64,000 nt of DNA from an uncultured Actinomycetes bacterium (GTDB taxonomy: Bacteria > Actinomycetota > Thermoleophilia > Solirubrobacterales > 70-9): positions 1 through 64,000 of the forward strand of contig CAMLQY010000010.1 in NCBI GenBank assembly GCA_946482365.1. The letters run 5' to 3'. Shown in pieces: positions 1 to 8,498 of this stretch; the first letter of the stretch is position 1; the number at the start of each line of letters is the position of its first letter. The notes under the pieces are model-generated. The model worked only from the letters and a program-made list of their open reading frames with translations. It searched no databases and was not told where the DNA came from. The translations under genes and the position numbers were made by a program.

Positions 1-1
1 C

Positions 2-1120
2 CGCTCGGCCTCGGGCAGCTTCCGCGACGCGCTCGGCACGCTCGACCAGCTGGTCTCATACGGCGGCACCGAGGTCGAGCTCGGCGACGTGCTGGAGATG
101 CTGGGCGCGGCCGACGCCGAGCTGCTCTTCGACGCGGTCGACGCGGTCCTCGCCGAGGACCCGAAAGGCGTCCTGCTGGGGGTCGAGAAGATGGCGCGCT
201 CCGGCCGCGACCCCGCCCAGTTCGCCCGCGACCTGCTCGCCCACCTGCGCCACCTCCTCGTCACGCAGACCGTGGGCGAGGTGCCCAACACCTTCGTCGT
301 CACCGCAACCGACGCCGACCGCCTCAAAGCGCAAGCTGACGCGATAGGCGCCGCCACCCTCGTCCGCACCATCGACGAGCTGGCGAACGCGCTCACAGCT
401 GTCCGCGAGGGCGACGACGCCCGCATGGCAGTGGAGATCGCACTCCTAAAGGCGGCAAGGCCAGACCTAGACCCCTCCGCAGAGGGCCTACTTCGCAGGG
501 TTGAGAAGCTGGAGCGACGAGAGGCGGGCTTTGCCGCGGGTCCTGTCGCTGCAGGGGACCCACCGCCCCCTCCGGTCGCTAAAGCGTCCTCAGGGGCGGT
601 CCCCCCTACAGCGCCACCCGCGGAAGAGGCCGCCTCAGCTGACGAGCAAGCTCCCGATGAGGATGCCCAAGCTTCCGAGGGGGCAGAGCCCGCCGCTGAA
701 TCGCGAGCTGGGGAGGATTCCCCCGAGGCCGTGACGGGCCCCGCGGGCCAACACCCCCTCAGCCTGGAGGAGATCCAGCGAACATGGCCCGCTGTGCTGG
801 AGAAGCTGCGGGAGACGTCCCCGGCGCTCGCCGCGACCTTCGACGGCGCCAGGCCTGTCAGCTTGGACGAGGAGGGGCTGAAGGTCGGGTTCCCAGCCGA
901 GTTCACCTTCAACAAGAAGAAGGCGGAGACGCCGGAGAAGCGGGAGCTGATGGCCGACGCGATCGAGTCGGTGCTAGGGGAGAGGCTGCGGCCCACCTAC
1001 GTGCTGCTCGACGGAGAGCCCGCGACCGGGGGGGAGGCGAAAGCCTCTGGGGACGAGATCGATCACGATGCGCTGGTGGAGAAGCTGAAGAGCGAGTTCG
1101 ACGCGGAGGAGGTCGGTTAG
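2..1120 (+). CDS. dnaX: DNA polymerase III subunit gamma/tau, C-terminal part (5' end outside window)
   Basis: The clamp-loader ATPase subunit gamma/tau loads the sliding clamp and bridges the polymerase cores of the replisome. The reading frame is open from base 2 and begins in the AAA+ sensor-2 region (GSFRDALGTLDQ, a DnaX hallmark), so the N-terminal ATPase core lies upstream of the window. After the collar domain comes a Pro/Ala-rich linker (bases about 530-730), then a C-terminal domain resembling tau domain V with a KVGFP segment. The linker stretch at 536-613 is a copy of dispersed repeat R1, inserted in frame. The following ybaB starts one base after the TAG stop and recR follows: dnaX-ybaB-recR is a classical conserved order, which supports the call strongly. 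Confidence 0.93.
   Translation, partial: RSASGSFRDALGTLDQLVSYGGTEVELGDVLEMLGAADAELLFDAVDAVLAEDPKGVLLGVEKMARSGRDPAQFARDLLAHLRHLLVTQTVGEVPNTFVVTATDADRLKAQADAIGAATLVRTIDELANALTAVREGDDARMAVEIALLKAARPDLDPSAEGLLRRVEKLERREAGFAAGPVAAGDPPPPPVAKASSGAVPPTAPPAEEAASADEQAPDEDAQASEGAEPAAESRAGEDSPEAVTGPAGQHPLSLEEIQRTWPAVLEKLRETSPALAATFDGARPVSLDEEGLKVGFPAEFTFNKKKAETPEKRELMADAIESVLGERLRPTYVLLDGEPATGGEAKASGDEIDHDALVEKLKSEFDAEEVG
536..613 (-). repeat. R1 repeat, copy C (partial, inside dnaX)
   Basis: Read on the minus strand this is the hairpin end of repeat R1 plus its 12-bp terminal repeat (536-547). Three nested stems are visible: 548-557 with 603-612 (one wobble), 562-569 with 593-600 (perfect), and CGC/GCG at 577-586 around TAAA. 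It is translated as part of the DnaX linker without breaking the frame. The second terminal repeat is not present, so this is a partial element. Confidence 0.8.
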
Positions 1121-1459
1121 GTGGCGAGAGGCGGCGGAATGCCCGGGGGCTTCGACGTGAACGCCCTGATGAAGCAGGCGCAGCAGATGCAGAACGAGAT
1201 GCTGCAGGCGCAGGAGAAGCTGAAGGAGGAGGTGGTCGAGGCCAGCGCCGGCGGCGGCATGGTCAAGGTGAAGATGGGCGGCGACCTGACCCTGCGCGAG
1301 ATCGTCATCGACCCCGAGGCGATCGACCCCGAGGAGCCCGAGCTGCTCGCCGAGATGGTGCAGGCCGCGGTCAACGAGGGCCTGCGCGCCGCCCAGCAGC
1401 TGGCGGAGTCGAAGATGGGCGGGATCACGGGCGGCCTCGGCGGCCTCCCGGGGATGTGA
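1121..1459 (+). CDS. ybaB: YbaB/EbfC family nucleoid-associated protein
   Basis: Small dimeric DNA-binding protein thought to coat or organise the nucleoid and to act together with RecR. The 112-residue product has the family layout: N-terminal helix rich in Gln/Met (MKQAQQMQNEML), the AGGGMVKVKMGG segment, and the hydrophobic core LTLREIVIDPEAIDP. A glycine-rich tail follows. The GTG start lies directly after the dnaX stop and the TGA stop overlaps the recR GTG (ATGTGA), so the three genes are probably translationally coupled. Length and position are exactly what is expected for the family. Confidence 0.95.
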   Translation: MARGGGMPGGFDVNALMKQAQQMQNEMLQAQEKLKEEVVEASAGGGMVKVKMGGDLTLREIVIDPEAIDPEEPELLAEMVQAAVNEGLRAAQQLAESKMGGITGGLGGLPGM

Positions 1460-2058
1460 GCAGCGAGGGCCCGGCGCCGCTCGCCCGGCTCGTCGCGGAG
1501 CTCTCGCGGCTGCCGGGGATCGGCCAGCGCACGGCGCAGCGCCTCGCCTTCCACATCCTCCGCGCGCCCGACGAAGAGGCGGCTGCGCTGTCGGCGGCGA
1601 TAACCGAGGTGCGGGAGAAGGTCGGTCTCTGCGAGGAGTGCTTCAACCTCTCCGAGGGCCCGCGCTGCCGCATCTGCTCGGACCCCGGGCGCGACCGCAC
1701 GACGATCTGCGTCGTCGAGGAGCCGGCCGACGTGATCCCGATCGAGCGCACCCACGAGTACCGCGGCCTCTACCACGTGCTCGGCGGGGCCCTCTCGCCG
1801 ATCGACGGCGTCGACGCCCAGGACCTGAAGATCGCCGAGCTGCTGCGCAGGATCGAAGGCGGCGAGGTGCGCGAGGTCGTCCTCGCCACCAACCCGACGA
1901 CGACCGGCGAGGCGACCGCGCTGCACATCGCCGAGCACCTGCGGGGCCAGGTCGCCGTCACCCGGCTCGCCAGCGGCCTCCCCGTCGGCGCCGACCTCGA
2001 GCACGCCGACGAGGTCACCTTGGGCAAGGCCTTCGCCGGCCGTCGCAGCCTCGATTAG
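1456..2058 (+). CDS. recR: Recombination mediator protein RecR
   Basis: RecR works with RecO and RecF to load RecA at single-strand gaps. The 200-residue protein shows the N-terminal helix-hairpin-helix (LSRLPGIGQRTAQRLAFHIL), a four-cysteine zinc finger (CEEC and CRIC pairs), the Toprim domain beginning ICVVEEPADV, and the Walker-B-like C-terminal segment ending TLGKAFAGRR. The GTG at 1456 overlaps the ybaB stop by four bases and sits in the only frame that carries the finger, so this start is preferred over long upstream extensions. Complete and unremarkable. Confidence 0.96.
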   Translation: MSSEGPAPLARLVAELSRLPGIGQRTAQRLAFHILRAPDEEAAALSAAITEVREKVGLCEECFNLSEGPRCRICSDPGRDRTTICVVEEPADVIPIERTHEYRGLYHVLGGALSPIDGVDAQDLKIAELLRRIEGGEVREVVLATNPTTTGEATALHIAEHLRGQVAVTRLASGLPVGADLEHADEVTLGKAFAGRRSLD

Positions 2059-2151
2059 CCTGCTCTTTGCGGACGATTTGCCTAGACGCATGTCAACCCG
2101 CAAATAGCGATCTTTTGCGGCACTGGCGTCCGTTGCGTTCGGCAAGGTGGT

Positions 2152-2871
2152 TTGGTGGCGATGCGGACGACCAACGGTGCCGGAAGCGAGTCCCCGGCGG
2201 GCCAGGTCGTTCGCGAGGTCTCCTGGTTGCAGGCCGCGCTGCTGGCCAAGCTGCGCGAGGAGATGCGGGGCGACTCCGCCGAGCCGTTCGCCGACGCGGC
2301 GCAGAGGCTGGCCGAGGAGTTCGGTTTGGTGGCGGCCACCGCGGTCGCGGCGGTGGCGGGCCAGCAGGCGCACGCGCCCGAGCTGGCGCCCGGCGAGCTC
2401 GCCAGCCTCTTCCAGCCCGGGCACATGCGCCGCCGGCTCGAGCAGCTGATCGAGACCAACAAGCGCTACGGGCATCCCTTCGGGCTGGCGGTCTTCGACG
2501 TCGACGGGCCCGGCACCCGCGACGGCGAGCCCGACCGGGGGCGGGAGACGATGCTCACCGTCGTCGGTGCCGCCCTGCGGGACAGCGTCCGCCTCGTCGA
2601 CGAGACGTTTCGCCTCGAGGAGGACGCCCTCTGCGTGCTCGCGCCCAACCAGACCACCATCGAGGGGGTCCAGATGACGGAGCGGCTGCTGCGGATGCTG
2701 GACGAGCTGGAGGCGGCGGGGGGGCTGCGGATCAGCATCTCGGCGGGTGTCGTCGCCTGCCCCGAGCACGGGACCGACGCCGATGAGCTGCTGCGCAAGG
2801 CGGACGAGGCGATGTGGCGCGCCCGCGCCCTCGGCCAGCCCGTAGGCGTGGGCACCCTGCAAGATCGCTGA
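2152..2871 (+). CDS. Degenerate GGDEF-domain protein
   Basis: Predicted cytoplasmic protein of about 239 residues with a diguanylate-cyclase fold (roughly residues 75-235). The N-terminal half is helical with no recognised sensor domain. The GGDEF region has FGLAVFDVDG, a metal-site-like segment, and the late motif SAGVVACPEHGTDADELL plus ADEAMWRAR. At the catalytic turn the sequence is RLEEDALCVL where active cyclases have R-x-GGDEF, so the signature is lost and enzymatic c-di-GMP synthesis is unlikely. It may bind nucleotide or act as a protein-interaction module. Start uncertain: TTG 2152, GTG 2155 and ATG 2161 are consecutive in-frame choices. Confidence 0.8.
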   Translation: MVAMRTTNGAGSESPAGQVVREVSWLQAALLAKLREEMRGDSAEPFADAAQRLAEEFGLVAATAVAAVAGQQAHAPELAPGELASLFQPGHMRRRLEQLIETNKRYGHPFGLAVFDVDGPGTRDGEPDRGRETMLTVVGAALRDSVRLVDETFRLEEDALCVLAPNQTTIEGVQMTERLLRMLDELEAAGGLRISISAGVVACPEHGTDADELLRKADEAMWRARALGQPVGVGTLQDR

Positions 2872-2975
2872 CAGATTCCGGAAATCTGTCCATAACCTGC
2901 GTAAACCTGGATCTCCGGTGGGAGAATGCCGGCACCCGGCGAATAGCGCTGGGCACGCCAAGGAGCCGATCTTAG

Positions 2976-3815
2976 ATGCCGGGAATAAGAACCAACGCAG
3001 CTGCGGAAGTGCTGGGGGTCAGCCCCAACACGCTGCGCAGCTGGGAGCGCCGCTACGGCTACCCGACGCCGAAGCGCACCCAGGGCAACCACCGCAACTA
3101 CGAGCTGGTCGAGCTGCAGACCCTGCGCGACGCCCTCGCCCAGACCGGCAACATCTCCTCGGCGATCGAGCTGGCGCGCCAGCGCCAGGCCGCGCCGGCC
3201 AGCGACGAGGGCCTGCTGACCGCGCTGCATAGCTTCGACGAGGACGCCGCCGACCGCGCGATCGAGGAGAGCCTCGCCCTGCGCCCGCTGGAGCGCACGG
3301 TGGAGGAGCTGCTGTTGCCGGCGGTCGACCGCCTCGCCGCCGACCCGGACGCCGAGGCCGAGCTGGAGTTCGCCTCACGCTGGGCGACCGGCTGGCTGCA
3401 CGGCGCTCGCCGCCTCGCATCCGCCGCCTCCCGCCCGGCCGGGATCCTGCTGCTGGACTCCAGCAGCGGCTCCGACGCCGAGGCGGTCCATGTCCAGGCG
3501 CTCGACCTGACCCTGCGCCGCGCCGGCTTCCGCGTGCTGATGCTCTCCAACGAGCTCGGCGAGGAGCGGCTCGAGCGCGCCTTGGGCGCCCTCGACCCGA
3601 CCGCGATCGTCCTCTGCGGCCCCGGCGCCGACACCCCGAGCGCGGTCAAGCTGGTCCGCAAGATCCGCGAGGCCGGCTTCGACGCACCCCTCTTCGGCTT
3701 CCGCGCCACAGGCCTGATCGGCGACGCGGTCCCTTCGGCGGGAAGCAGCCCCAGCGAAGTGACCGGGATGCTCAACGCTGACCTGCGTCGCCGCGCCGCC
3801 CAGGCGTTCGCCTAG
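2976..3815 (+). CDS. MerR-family regulator with cobalamin-binding-like C-terminal domain
   Basis: A 279-residue transcription regulator with the architecture of CarH/LitR-type B12 photoreceptors. Residues 5-70 are a MerR winged helix (VLGVSPNTLRSWERRYGYP). Residues 80-145 form a helical bundle, and 155-245 a Rossmann-like B12-binding fold. His172 may be the counterpart of the lower axial cobalamin ligand, but the surrounding Glu and Gly of the usual ExHxxG motif are not in standard spacing. The Trp...Glu-His motif of the bundle reads ELEFASRW, without the histidine. B12 binding is therefore uncertain. ATG 2976 is preceded by AAGGAG at 2961-2966, a good ribosome binding site. No obvious target operator was identified. 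Confidence 0.82.
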   Translation: MPGIRTNAAAEVLGVSPNTLRSWERRYGYPTPKRTQGNHRNYELVELQTLRDALAQTGNISSAIELARQRQAAPASDEGLLTALHSFDEDAADRAIEESLALRPLERTVEELLLPAVDRLAADPDAEAELEFASRWATGWLHGARRLASAASRPAGILLLDSSSGSDAEAVHVQALDLTLRRAGFRVLMLSNELGEERLERALGALDPTAIVLCGPGADTPSAVKLVRKIREAGFDAPLFGFRATGLIGDAVPSAGSSPSEVTGMLNADLRRRAAQAFA

Positions 3816-3826
3816 CGCTTTCGGCC

Positions 3827-4063
3827 GCGGGTCCTGTCGCCGGGTGCGGGGGGTGCCCTGTTTGCGCTTCGCGCTGCTTCGGGCGTTCCCAGGGTTGAAA
3901 AGCTTTTCCAAGCCCGGCTCGGCTGCGGCGGCCTGCTGCTTCGATGGAAAAGCTTGGGTCTCCCGACCGTTACTCGCGGCGGGTGGCGCGGATTTGGGGG
4001 ACCACCCCGAGGAAGCTTTAGCTACCGCAGGGGTGGTGGCACCAAATCCGTGACAGGACCCGC
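3827..4063 (+). repeat. R1 repeat, copy A (237 bp, inverted terminal repeats)
   Basis: Intergenic element bounded by a perfect 12-bp inverted terminal repeat, GCGGGTCCTGTC (3827-3838) and GACAGGACCCGC (4052-4063). Its right part forms a nested hairpin: GGATTTGG 3990-3997 with CCAAATCC 4042-4049, ACCACCCC 4001-4008 with GGGGTGGT 4030-4037, and AGC-TTTA-GCT at 4014-4023. The left 80 bases closely match copy B at 23394. No open reading frame resembling a transposase is inside. It fills the gap between the MerR gene and the convergent MMPL gene. Confidence 0.85.
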
Positions 4064-4077
4064 CGCGCCTACCGCGC

Positions 4078-6210
4078 CTAGACCTTTTCGGGAACCACCG
4101 TCTCGCTGATCCCGATCCGCTCGTGCAGGCGCCGCAGCGGTGCGGGCGCCCACCAGTTCCATTTGCCGAGCAGCTCCATCAGGGATGGGACCAGGAGCGC
4201 CCGGACGATGCTGGCGTCGATCAGGACGGCCAGTGCCGTGCCGACTCCGTTCTCCTTGATGAAGATGATCTGCGAGGTGGCGAAGGCGCCGATCGCGATC
4301 GCGAAGAGCAGCGCCGCGGCGGTGACGATGCGGCCGGTGCGCTCGAGGCCGATCGCCACGCACTCGGAGTCCGAGGCGCCGTTGTCGCGCGCCTCCTTGA
4401 TCCTCGAGAGCAGGAAGACGGCGTAGTCGGTGGAGAGGCCGAAGGCGAGCGCGAAGAGCAGGATCGGCATCGTCTGCTCGATCGCGCCGGGGCTGGTGTA
4501 GTCGAGCAGCCCTTCCAGGCGGCCGTCCTGGAAGATCAGCACCAGCAGGCCGAAGACGGCGCTGAGGTTGAGGATGTTCATCAGCAGCGACTTGACCGGC
4601 AGCACCACCGAGCCGGTCATCAGGAAGAGGATGACCAGGGTGGCGACGACGATGATCGCGAAGGCGATCGGCAGGTGCCGGGTGAGGCTGGCTTGGAAGT
4701 CGACGAAGTCGGCGGTGGCGCCGGCGACCTGCACGGTCGCGCCGGGTGGCGCCTGCACGCCGCGGATCCGCTCGACCGTCGACTGGCTCGCCTCCGATGC
4801 GAAGGGGTTCGCCGAGACCGCCTGGATCACGGTGACGTCGCCCCGCAGGCGCCGCGGCGGCGCCACCGCGGCGACGCCCTCTGTGGCCCGGACCCGGGCC
4901 GCGAGCGCGGCCGCCCCCCTCGGTCCGCCCCCCTCGACCGCGATCCAGATCGGCGTCTCGCGGTAGGGCGGGAACTCCTCGCTGACCGTGTCGTACGCCT
5001 GCCGGGCGCTGGCGCTCTCGGGCAGGACGGTCGGGTCGACGGTGTTGAACTTGATCCCGAAGAAGGGCAGGCCGAGCACGATCAGGAAGAGGGCGCTGAG
5101 CGTCGCCACGGGCACCGGGCGGCGCATGACGAAGCGCGAGAGCCGGTACCAGAAGCCCTGTTCGTCAGGGCGCGCGTCGGCCTCGGCGCGGCGCTGCAGG
5201 GCGCGCGGGGCAAGCGAGTTGACGCGGGTCCCGAGCAGGGTGAGGACGGCGGGCAGGACGGTCAGCGCCACCGCCGCCGCGAGCAGCGCCACCAGCGAGC
5301 CGCCGAGGCCCATCGAGTAGAGGAAGCGCTGCGGGAAGACGAGCAGCGAGGCGAGCGCCGCGGCGACCGTCAGCGAGGAGAAGAAGACCGTGCGCCCGGC
5401 GGTCGCCATCACCCGCCGCATCGCGGCCAGGCCGGGACCGTCCACGGCGATCTCCTCGCGGTAGCGGGAGACGACGAAGAGGCTGTAGTCGATCGCCAGG
5501 CCGAGGCCGAGCCCGGTGGTGAGGTTGAGGGCGAAGATCGAGATCGAGCCGACTTCGCTGGCGAGGCGGAGGATGAGAAAGGTGCCGACGATCGCCAGCA
5601 GGCCGATCATCACTGGCAGCAACGCTGCGACGAGGCTGCGGAAGAAGAGGAAGGAGAGCAGGAAGAGCAGCGGGAAGGCGAGCATCTCGGCCGTGCGCAG
5701 GTCTTCCTCGACCTGCTTGTTGACCTGCTCCTGGGCGACGGCGGCGCCGCCGACGGTGACGCCGGGACGGTCGCCGAGGCGCTCGGCGATGTCGGCGCCC
5801 GCCTCCTGCCACTCCTTGTCGTCAGTCGGCTCGAGCGCCACCGCGAGGTAGGTCGCCTCGCCGTCGCGGGAGACGAAGTCGCGCGAGCGGGTGTCGTAGA
5901 AGCCGGTGACCGAGTGGACGTCGCCGCGGGCGCGCAGCTCCCGCTCGAGAGCGACGATGCGAGCCCGCGTCGCCGGCTCCGCGACCGGCGCGCCCTCGAC
6001 GACGACGATCACCCCGGGCACGCGGTGGCCGGCGTCCCGCAGCGCCTCCCGCGCCTGCACGGTCTCGGTCGCCGGGTCGTCGGCCCCGTAGGGGTCGAGC
6101 CGTTCGGCGACCGAGCCGCCGAGCGCGCCGGCGAGGAGGAAGAAGGCGATCGCGAGCAGGCCGACGCGGCGGGCGCGCCGGTCGGCGAGGCGGGCGAGGG
6201 CGTCGAACAT
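4078..6210 (-). CDS. MMPL/RND-family membrane transporter
   Basis: Large integral membrane exporter of the MMPL family (actinobacterial RND-type, usually lipids or hydrophobic compounds). The 710-residue protein has the duplicated layout: first TM near residue 20, an extracytoplasmic loop, a five-to-six TM block with GLGLGLAIDYSLFVVSRYREE, a second loop, and a second block with FALAFGLSTDYAVFLLSRIKE. The two D-Y motifs are the expected proton-relay positions. The open frame extends upstream to 6831, but that part is antisense to padR. ATG 6210 has AAGGAG just upstream and overlaps the padR stop as TGATG, so padR and the exporter form one coupled unit. Probably repressed by that PadR protein. 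Confidence 0.93.
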   Translation of the reverse strand: MFDALARLADRRARRVGLLAIAFFLLAGALGGSVAERLDPYGADDPATETVQAREALRDAGHRVPGVIVVVEGAPVAEPATRARIVALERELRARGDVHSVTGFYDTRSRDFVSRDGEATYLAVALEPTDDKEWQEAGADIAERLGDRPGVTVGGAAVAQEQVNKQVEEDLRTAEMLAFPLLFLLSFLFFRSLVAALLPVMIGLLAIVGTFLILRLASEVGSISIFALNLTTGLGLGLAIDYSLFVVSRYREEIAVDGPGLAAMRRVMATAGRTVFFSSLTVAAALASLLVFPQRFLYSMGLGGSLVALLAAAVALTVLPAVLTLLGTRVNSLAPRALQRRAEADARPDEQGFWYRLSRFVMRRPVPVATLSALFLIVLGLPFFGIKFNTVDPTVLPESASARQAYDTVSEEFPPYRETPIWIAVEGGGPRGAAALAARVRATEGVAAVAPPRRLRGDVTVIQAVSANPFASEASQSTVERIRGVQAPPGATVQVAGATADFVDFQASLTRHLPIAFAIIVVATLVILFLMTGSVVLPVKSLLMNILNLSAVFGLLVLIFQDGRLEGLLDYTSPGAIEQTMPILLFALAFGLSTDYAVFLLSRIKEARDNGASDSECVAIGLERTGRIVTAAALLFAIAIGAFATSQIIFIKENGVGTALAVLIDASIVRALLVPSLMELLGKWNWWAPAPLRRLHERIGISETVVPEKV

Positions 6211-6767
6211 CAGCTGCTCCTTTCGTCGGCGGCGGAGCCGAGGAGGCGTGTCTCCATCCGCTCGCACCAGTCTGCGAACCACTCGTTGAACTCGATCCCT
6301 CCCCGCAGCACCATCAGCGGGTAGGGGTCGCCCATCCCCTCCAGCTTCCCCTCGGCTCCGGGCTCCATCTCCCGCAACCGCTCGGCGAGGCCGAGCCGGT
6401 GCTCGCGCATCGCCCGCAGCGTCGCCGCCGCCCGCTCGGGGGGCAGCACGCCGGAGAAGAAGAGCTTCAGCAGCCCTTCTTCGCGCATCTCCGCCGTCTC
6501 CGGCGGCCGGCTCAGCCAGTCCTCCAGCGCCGCTTCGCCGCCGGCGGTGATCGCGTAGACGGTGCGCTTGCGCTCGCCGCGGGGGGCGTCGACCCCCTCG
6601 AGAAGGCCGGCATCGGCGAGCCGCTTCAGCTCCGGGTAGATCTGCCCGTAGCTGGCCGCCCAGAAGAACCGGGTCGTGTTGTCCACGATCGCCTTGATCT
6701 CGTAGCCCGAGCGCGGCTCGCGGCTGACCATGCCGAGGATCACGTAGGCGGTGGGACTGAGCTCCAT
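6210..6767 (-). CDS. PadR-family transcriptional regulator
   Basis: A 185-residue repressor-like protein. Residues 1-80 are the PadR winged helix (LSPTAYVILGMVSREPRSGYEIKAI, shown here only as a family landmark in parts: PTAYVILGMV and SGYEIK), with the wing RKRTVYAITAGG. The C-terminal half is the long helical Vir-like dimerisation domain. It is cotranscribed with, and presumably controls, the downstream MMPL exporter. ATG 6767 was preferred over a TTG two codons upstream. A perfect 7-bp inverted repeat lies 10 bases upstream of the ATG and is the natural candidate operator. The ligand is unknown. Confidence 0.92.
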   Translation of the reverse strand: MELSPTAYVILGMVSREPRSGYEIKAIVDNTTRFFWAASYGQIYPELKRLADAGLLEGVDAPRGERKRTVYAITAGGEAALEDWLSRPPETAEMREEGLLKLFFSGVLPPERAAATLRAMREHRLGLAERLREMEPGAEGKLEGMGDPYPLMVLRGGIEFNEWFADWCERMETRLLGSAADERSS

Positions 6768-6776
6768 GCGCAATAA

Positions 6777-6791
6777 ATCTATCAGATAGAT
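6777..6791. promoter_or_regulatory. Palindrome upstream of padR, candidate operator
   Basis: ATCTATC-A-GATAGAT is a perfect inverted repeat in the very AT-rich 40-bp gap between padR and the divergent small gene. Its place at the padR start suggests autoregulation. The sequence differs from the classical ATGT-N8-ACAT PadR site, so the assignment is inference. Confidence 0.5.
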
Positions 6792-6820
6792 ATATCAATG
6801 GGAGAGGTGCCGATCGCGTG

Positions 6821-6826
6821 TAGTCT
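6821..6826 (+). promoter_or_regulatory. -10 box TAGTCT of the 6837 gene
   Basis: TANNNT hexamer ending 10 nt before the ATG at 6837. This spacing matches the leaderless pattern seen across the window and favours 6837 over the in-frame ATG 6798. Confidence 0.5.
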
Positions 6827-6836
6827 GCCAAGGGCG

Positions 6837-7070
6837 ATGCCGCTCGACCAGAGCAAGATGGGGCAGGTCGTCACCGCCCAGATGGAGGCGCTCGAAGCCG
6901 ACTACGGCGACGACTGCCAGATCGGCGACGTCTGCACGATCGTCGAGGTCGTCGGTCCCCACGGCTCCCACGTGCGCGTGCGGACCAGCGACATGCGCCC
7001 CCACATGGCCCTCGGCCTGATCCGCATGGCCGAGCACGCGATGCTCGGCAACCTCGGCAGCGGCGAGTAG
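6837..7070 (+). CDS. Small conserved-looking hypothetical protein
   Basis: Predicted soluble protein of 77 residues. I do not recognise the family. It has the regular character of a small alpha/beta protein: GDVCTIVEVVGPHGSHVRVRTS suggests a short beta sheet, followed by an amphipathic helix (MALGLIRMAEHAML). It is divergent from padR across a 70-bp AT-rich gap and lies 40 bases upstream of lysC on the same strand, but with lysC having its own -10 box. Codon use is native with strong G/C at third positions. An in-frame ATG at 6798 would add 13 residues, but a TANNNT box at 6821 argues for 6837. Confidence 0.7.
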   Translation: MPLDQSKMGQVVTAQMEALEADYGDDCQIGDVCTIVEVVGPHGSHVRVRTSDMRPHMALGLIRMAEHAMLGNLGSGE

Positions 7071-7094
7071 CCTCGCCGGCCACCGGCCGCCGAC

Positions 7095-7100
7095 TATCCT
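7095..7100 (+). promoter_or_regulatory. -10 box TATCCT of lysC
   Basis: TANNNT hexamer ending 9 nt before the lysC ATG; no Shine-Dalgarno between. Consistent with a leaderless lysC transcript. Confidence 0.55.
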
Positions 7101-7109
7101 CAGCCGTTC

Positions 7110-8411
<1,302 letters not shown>

Positions 8412-8426
8412 TTCGCGGCGGTCGAG

Positions 8427-8464
8427 TGAACGATTTACCCACCTATACGGTGGTCAATCGTTCA
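8427..8464. repeat. R2 palindromic repeat, copy 1
   Basis: A 38-bp near-palindrome 15 nt after the lysC stop, differing from copy 3 (56405-56442) at only three positions. Arms read TGAACGATT...AATCGTTCA around a CCACCTATA centre. It could act as a terminator-like hairpin for lysC, but the same sequence recurs at unrelated loci. Confidence 0.8.
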
Positions 8465-8498
8465 GCCAGCGACCGAGCCCCTTCGTCATACTCGGCCC

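Noticed and set aside
4123..6324. Very long plus-strand open frame opposite the MMPL gene, with several similar long antisense frames elsewhere
   Set aside because: Asp/Arg/Gly-rich translation with no domain, fully opposite a clear membrane protein. It is a byproduct of GC-rich codon bias.
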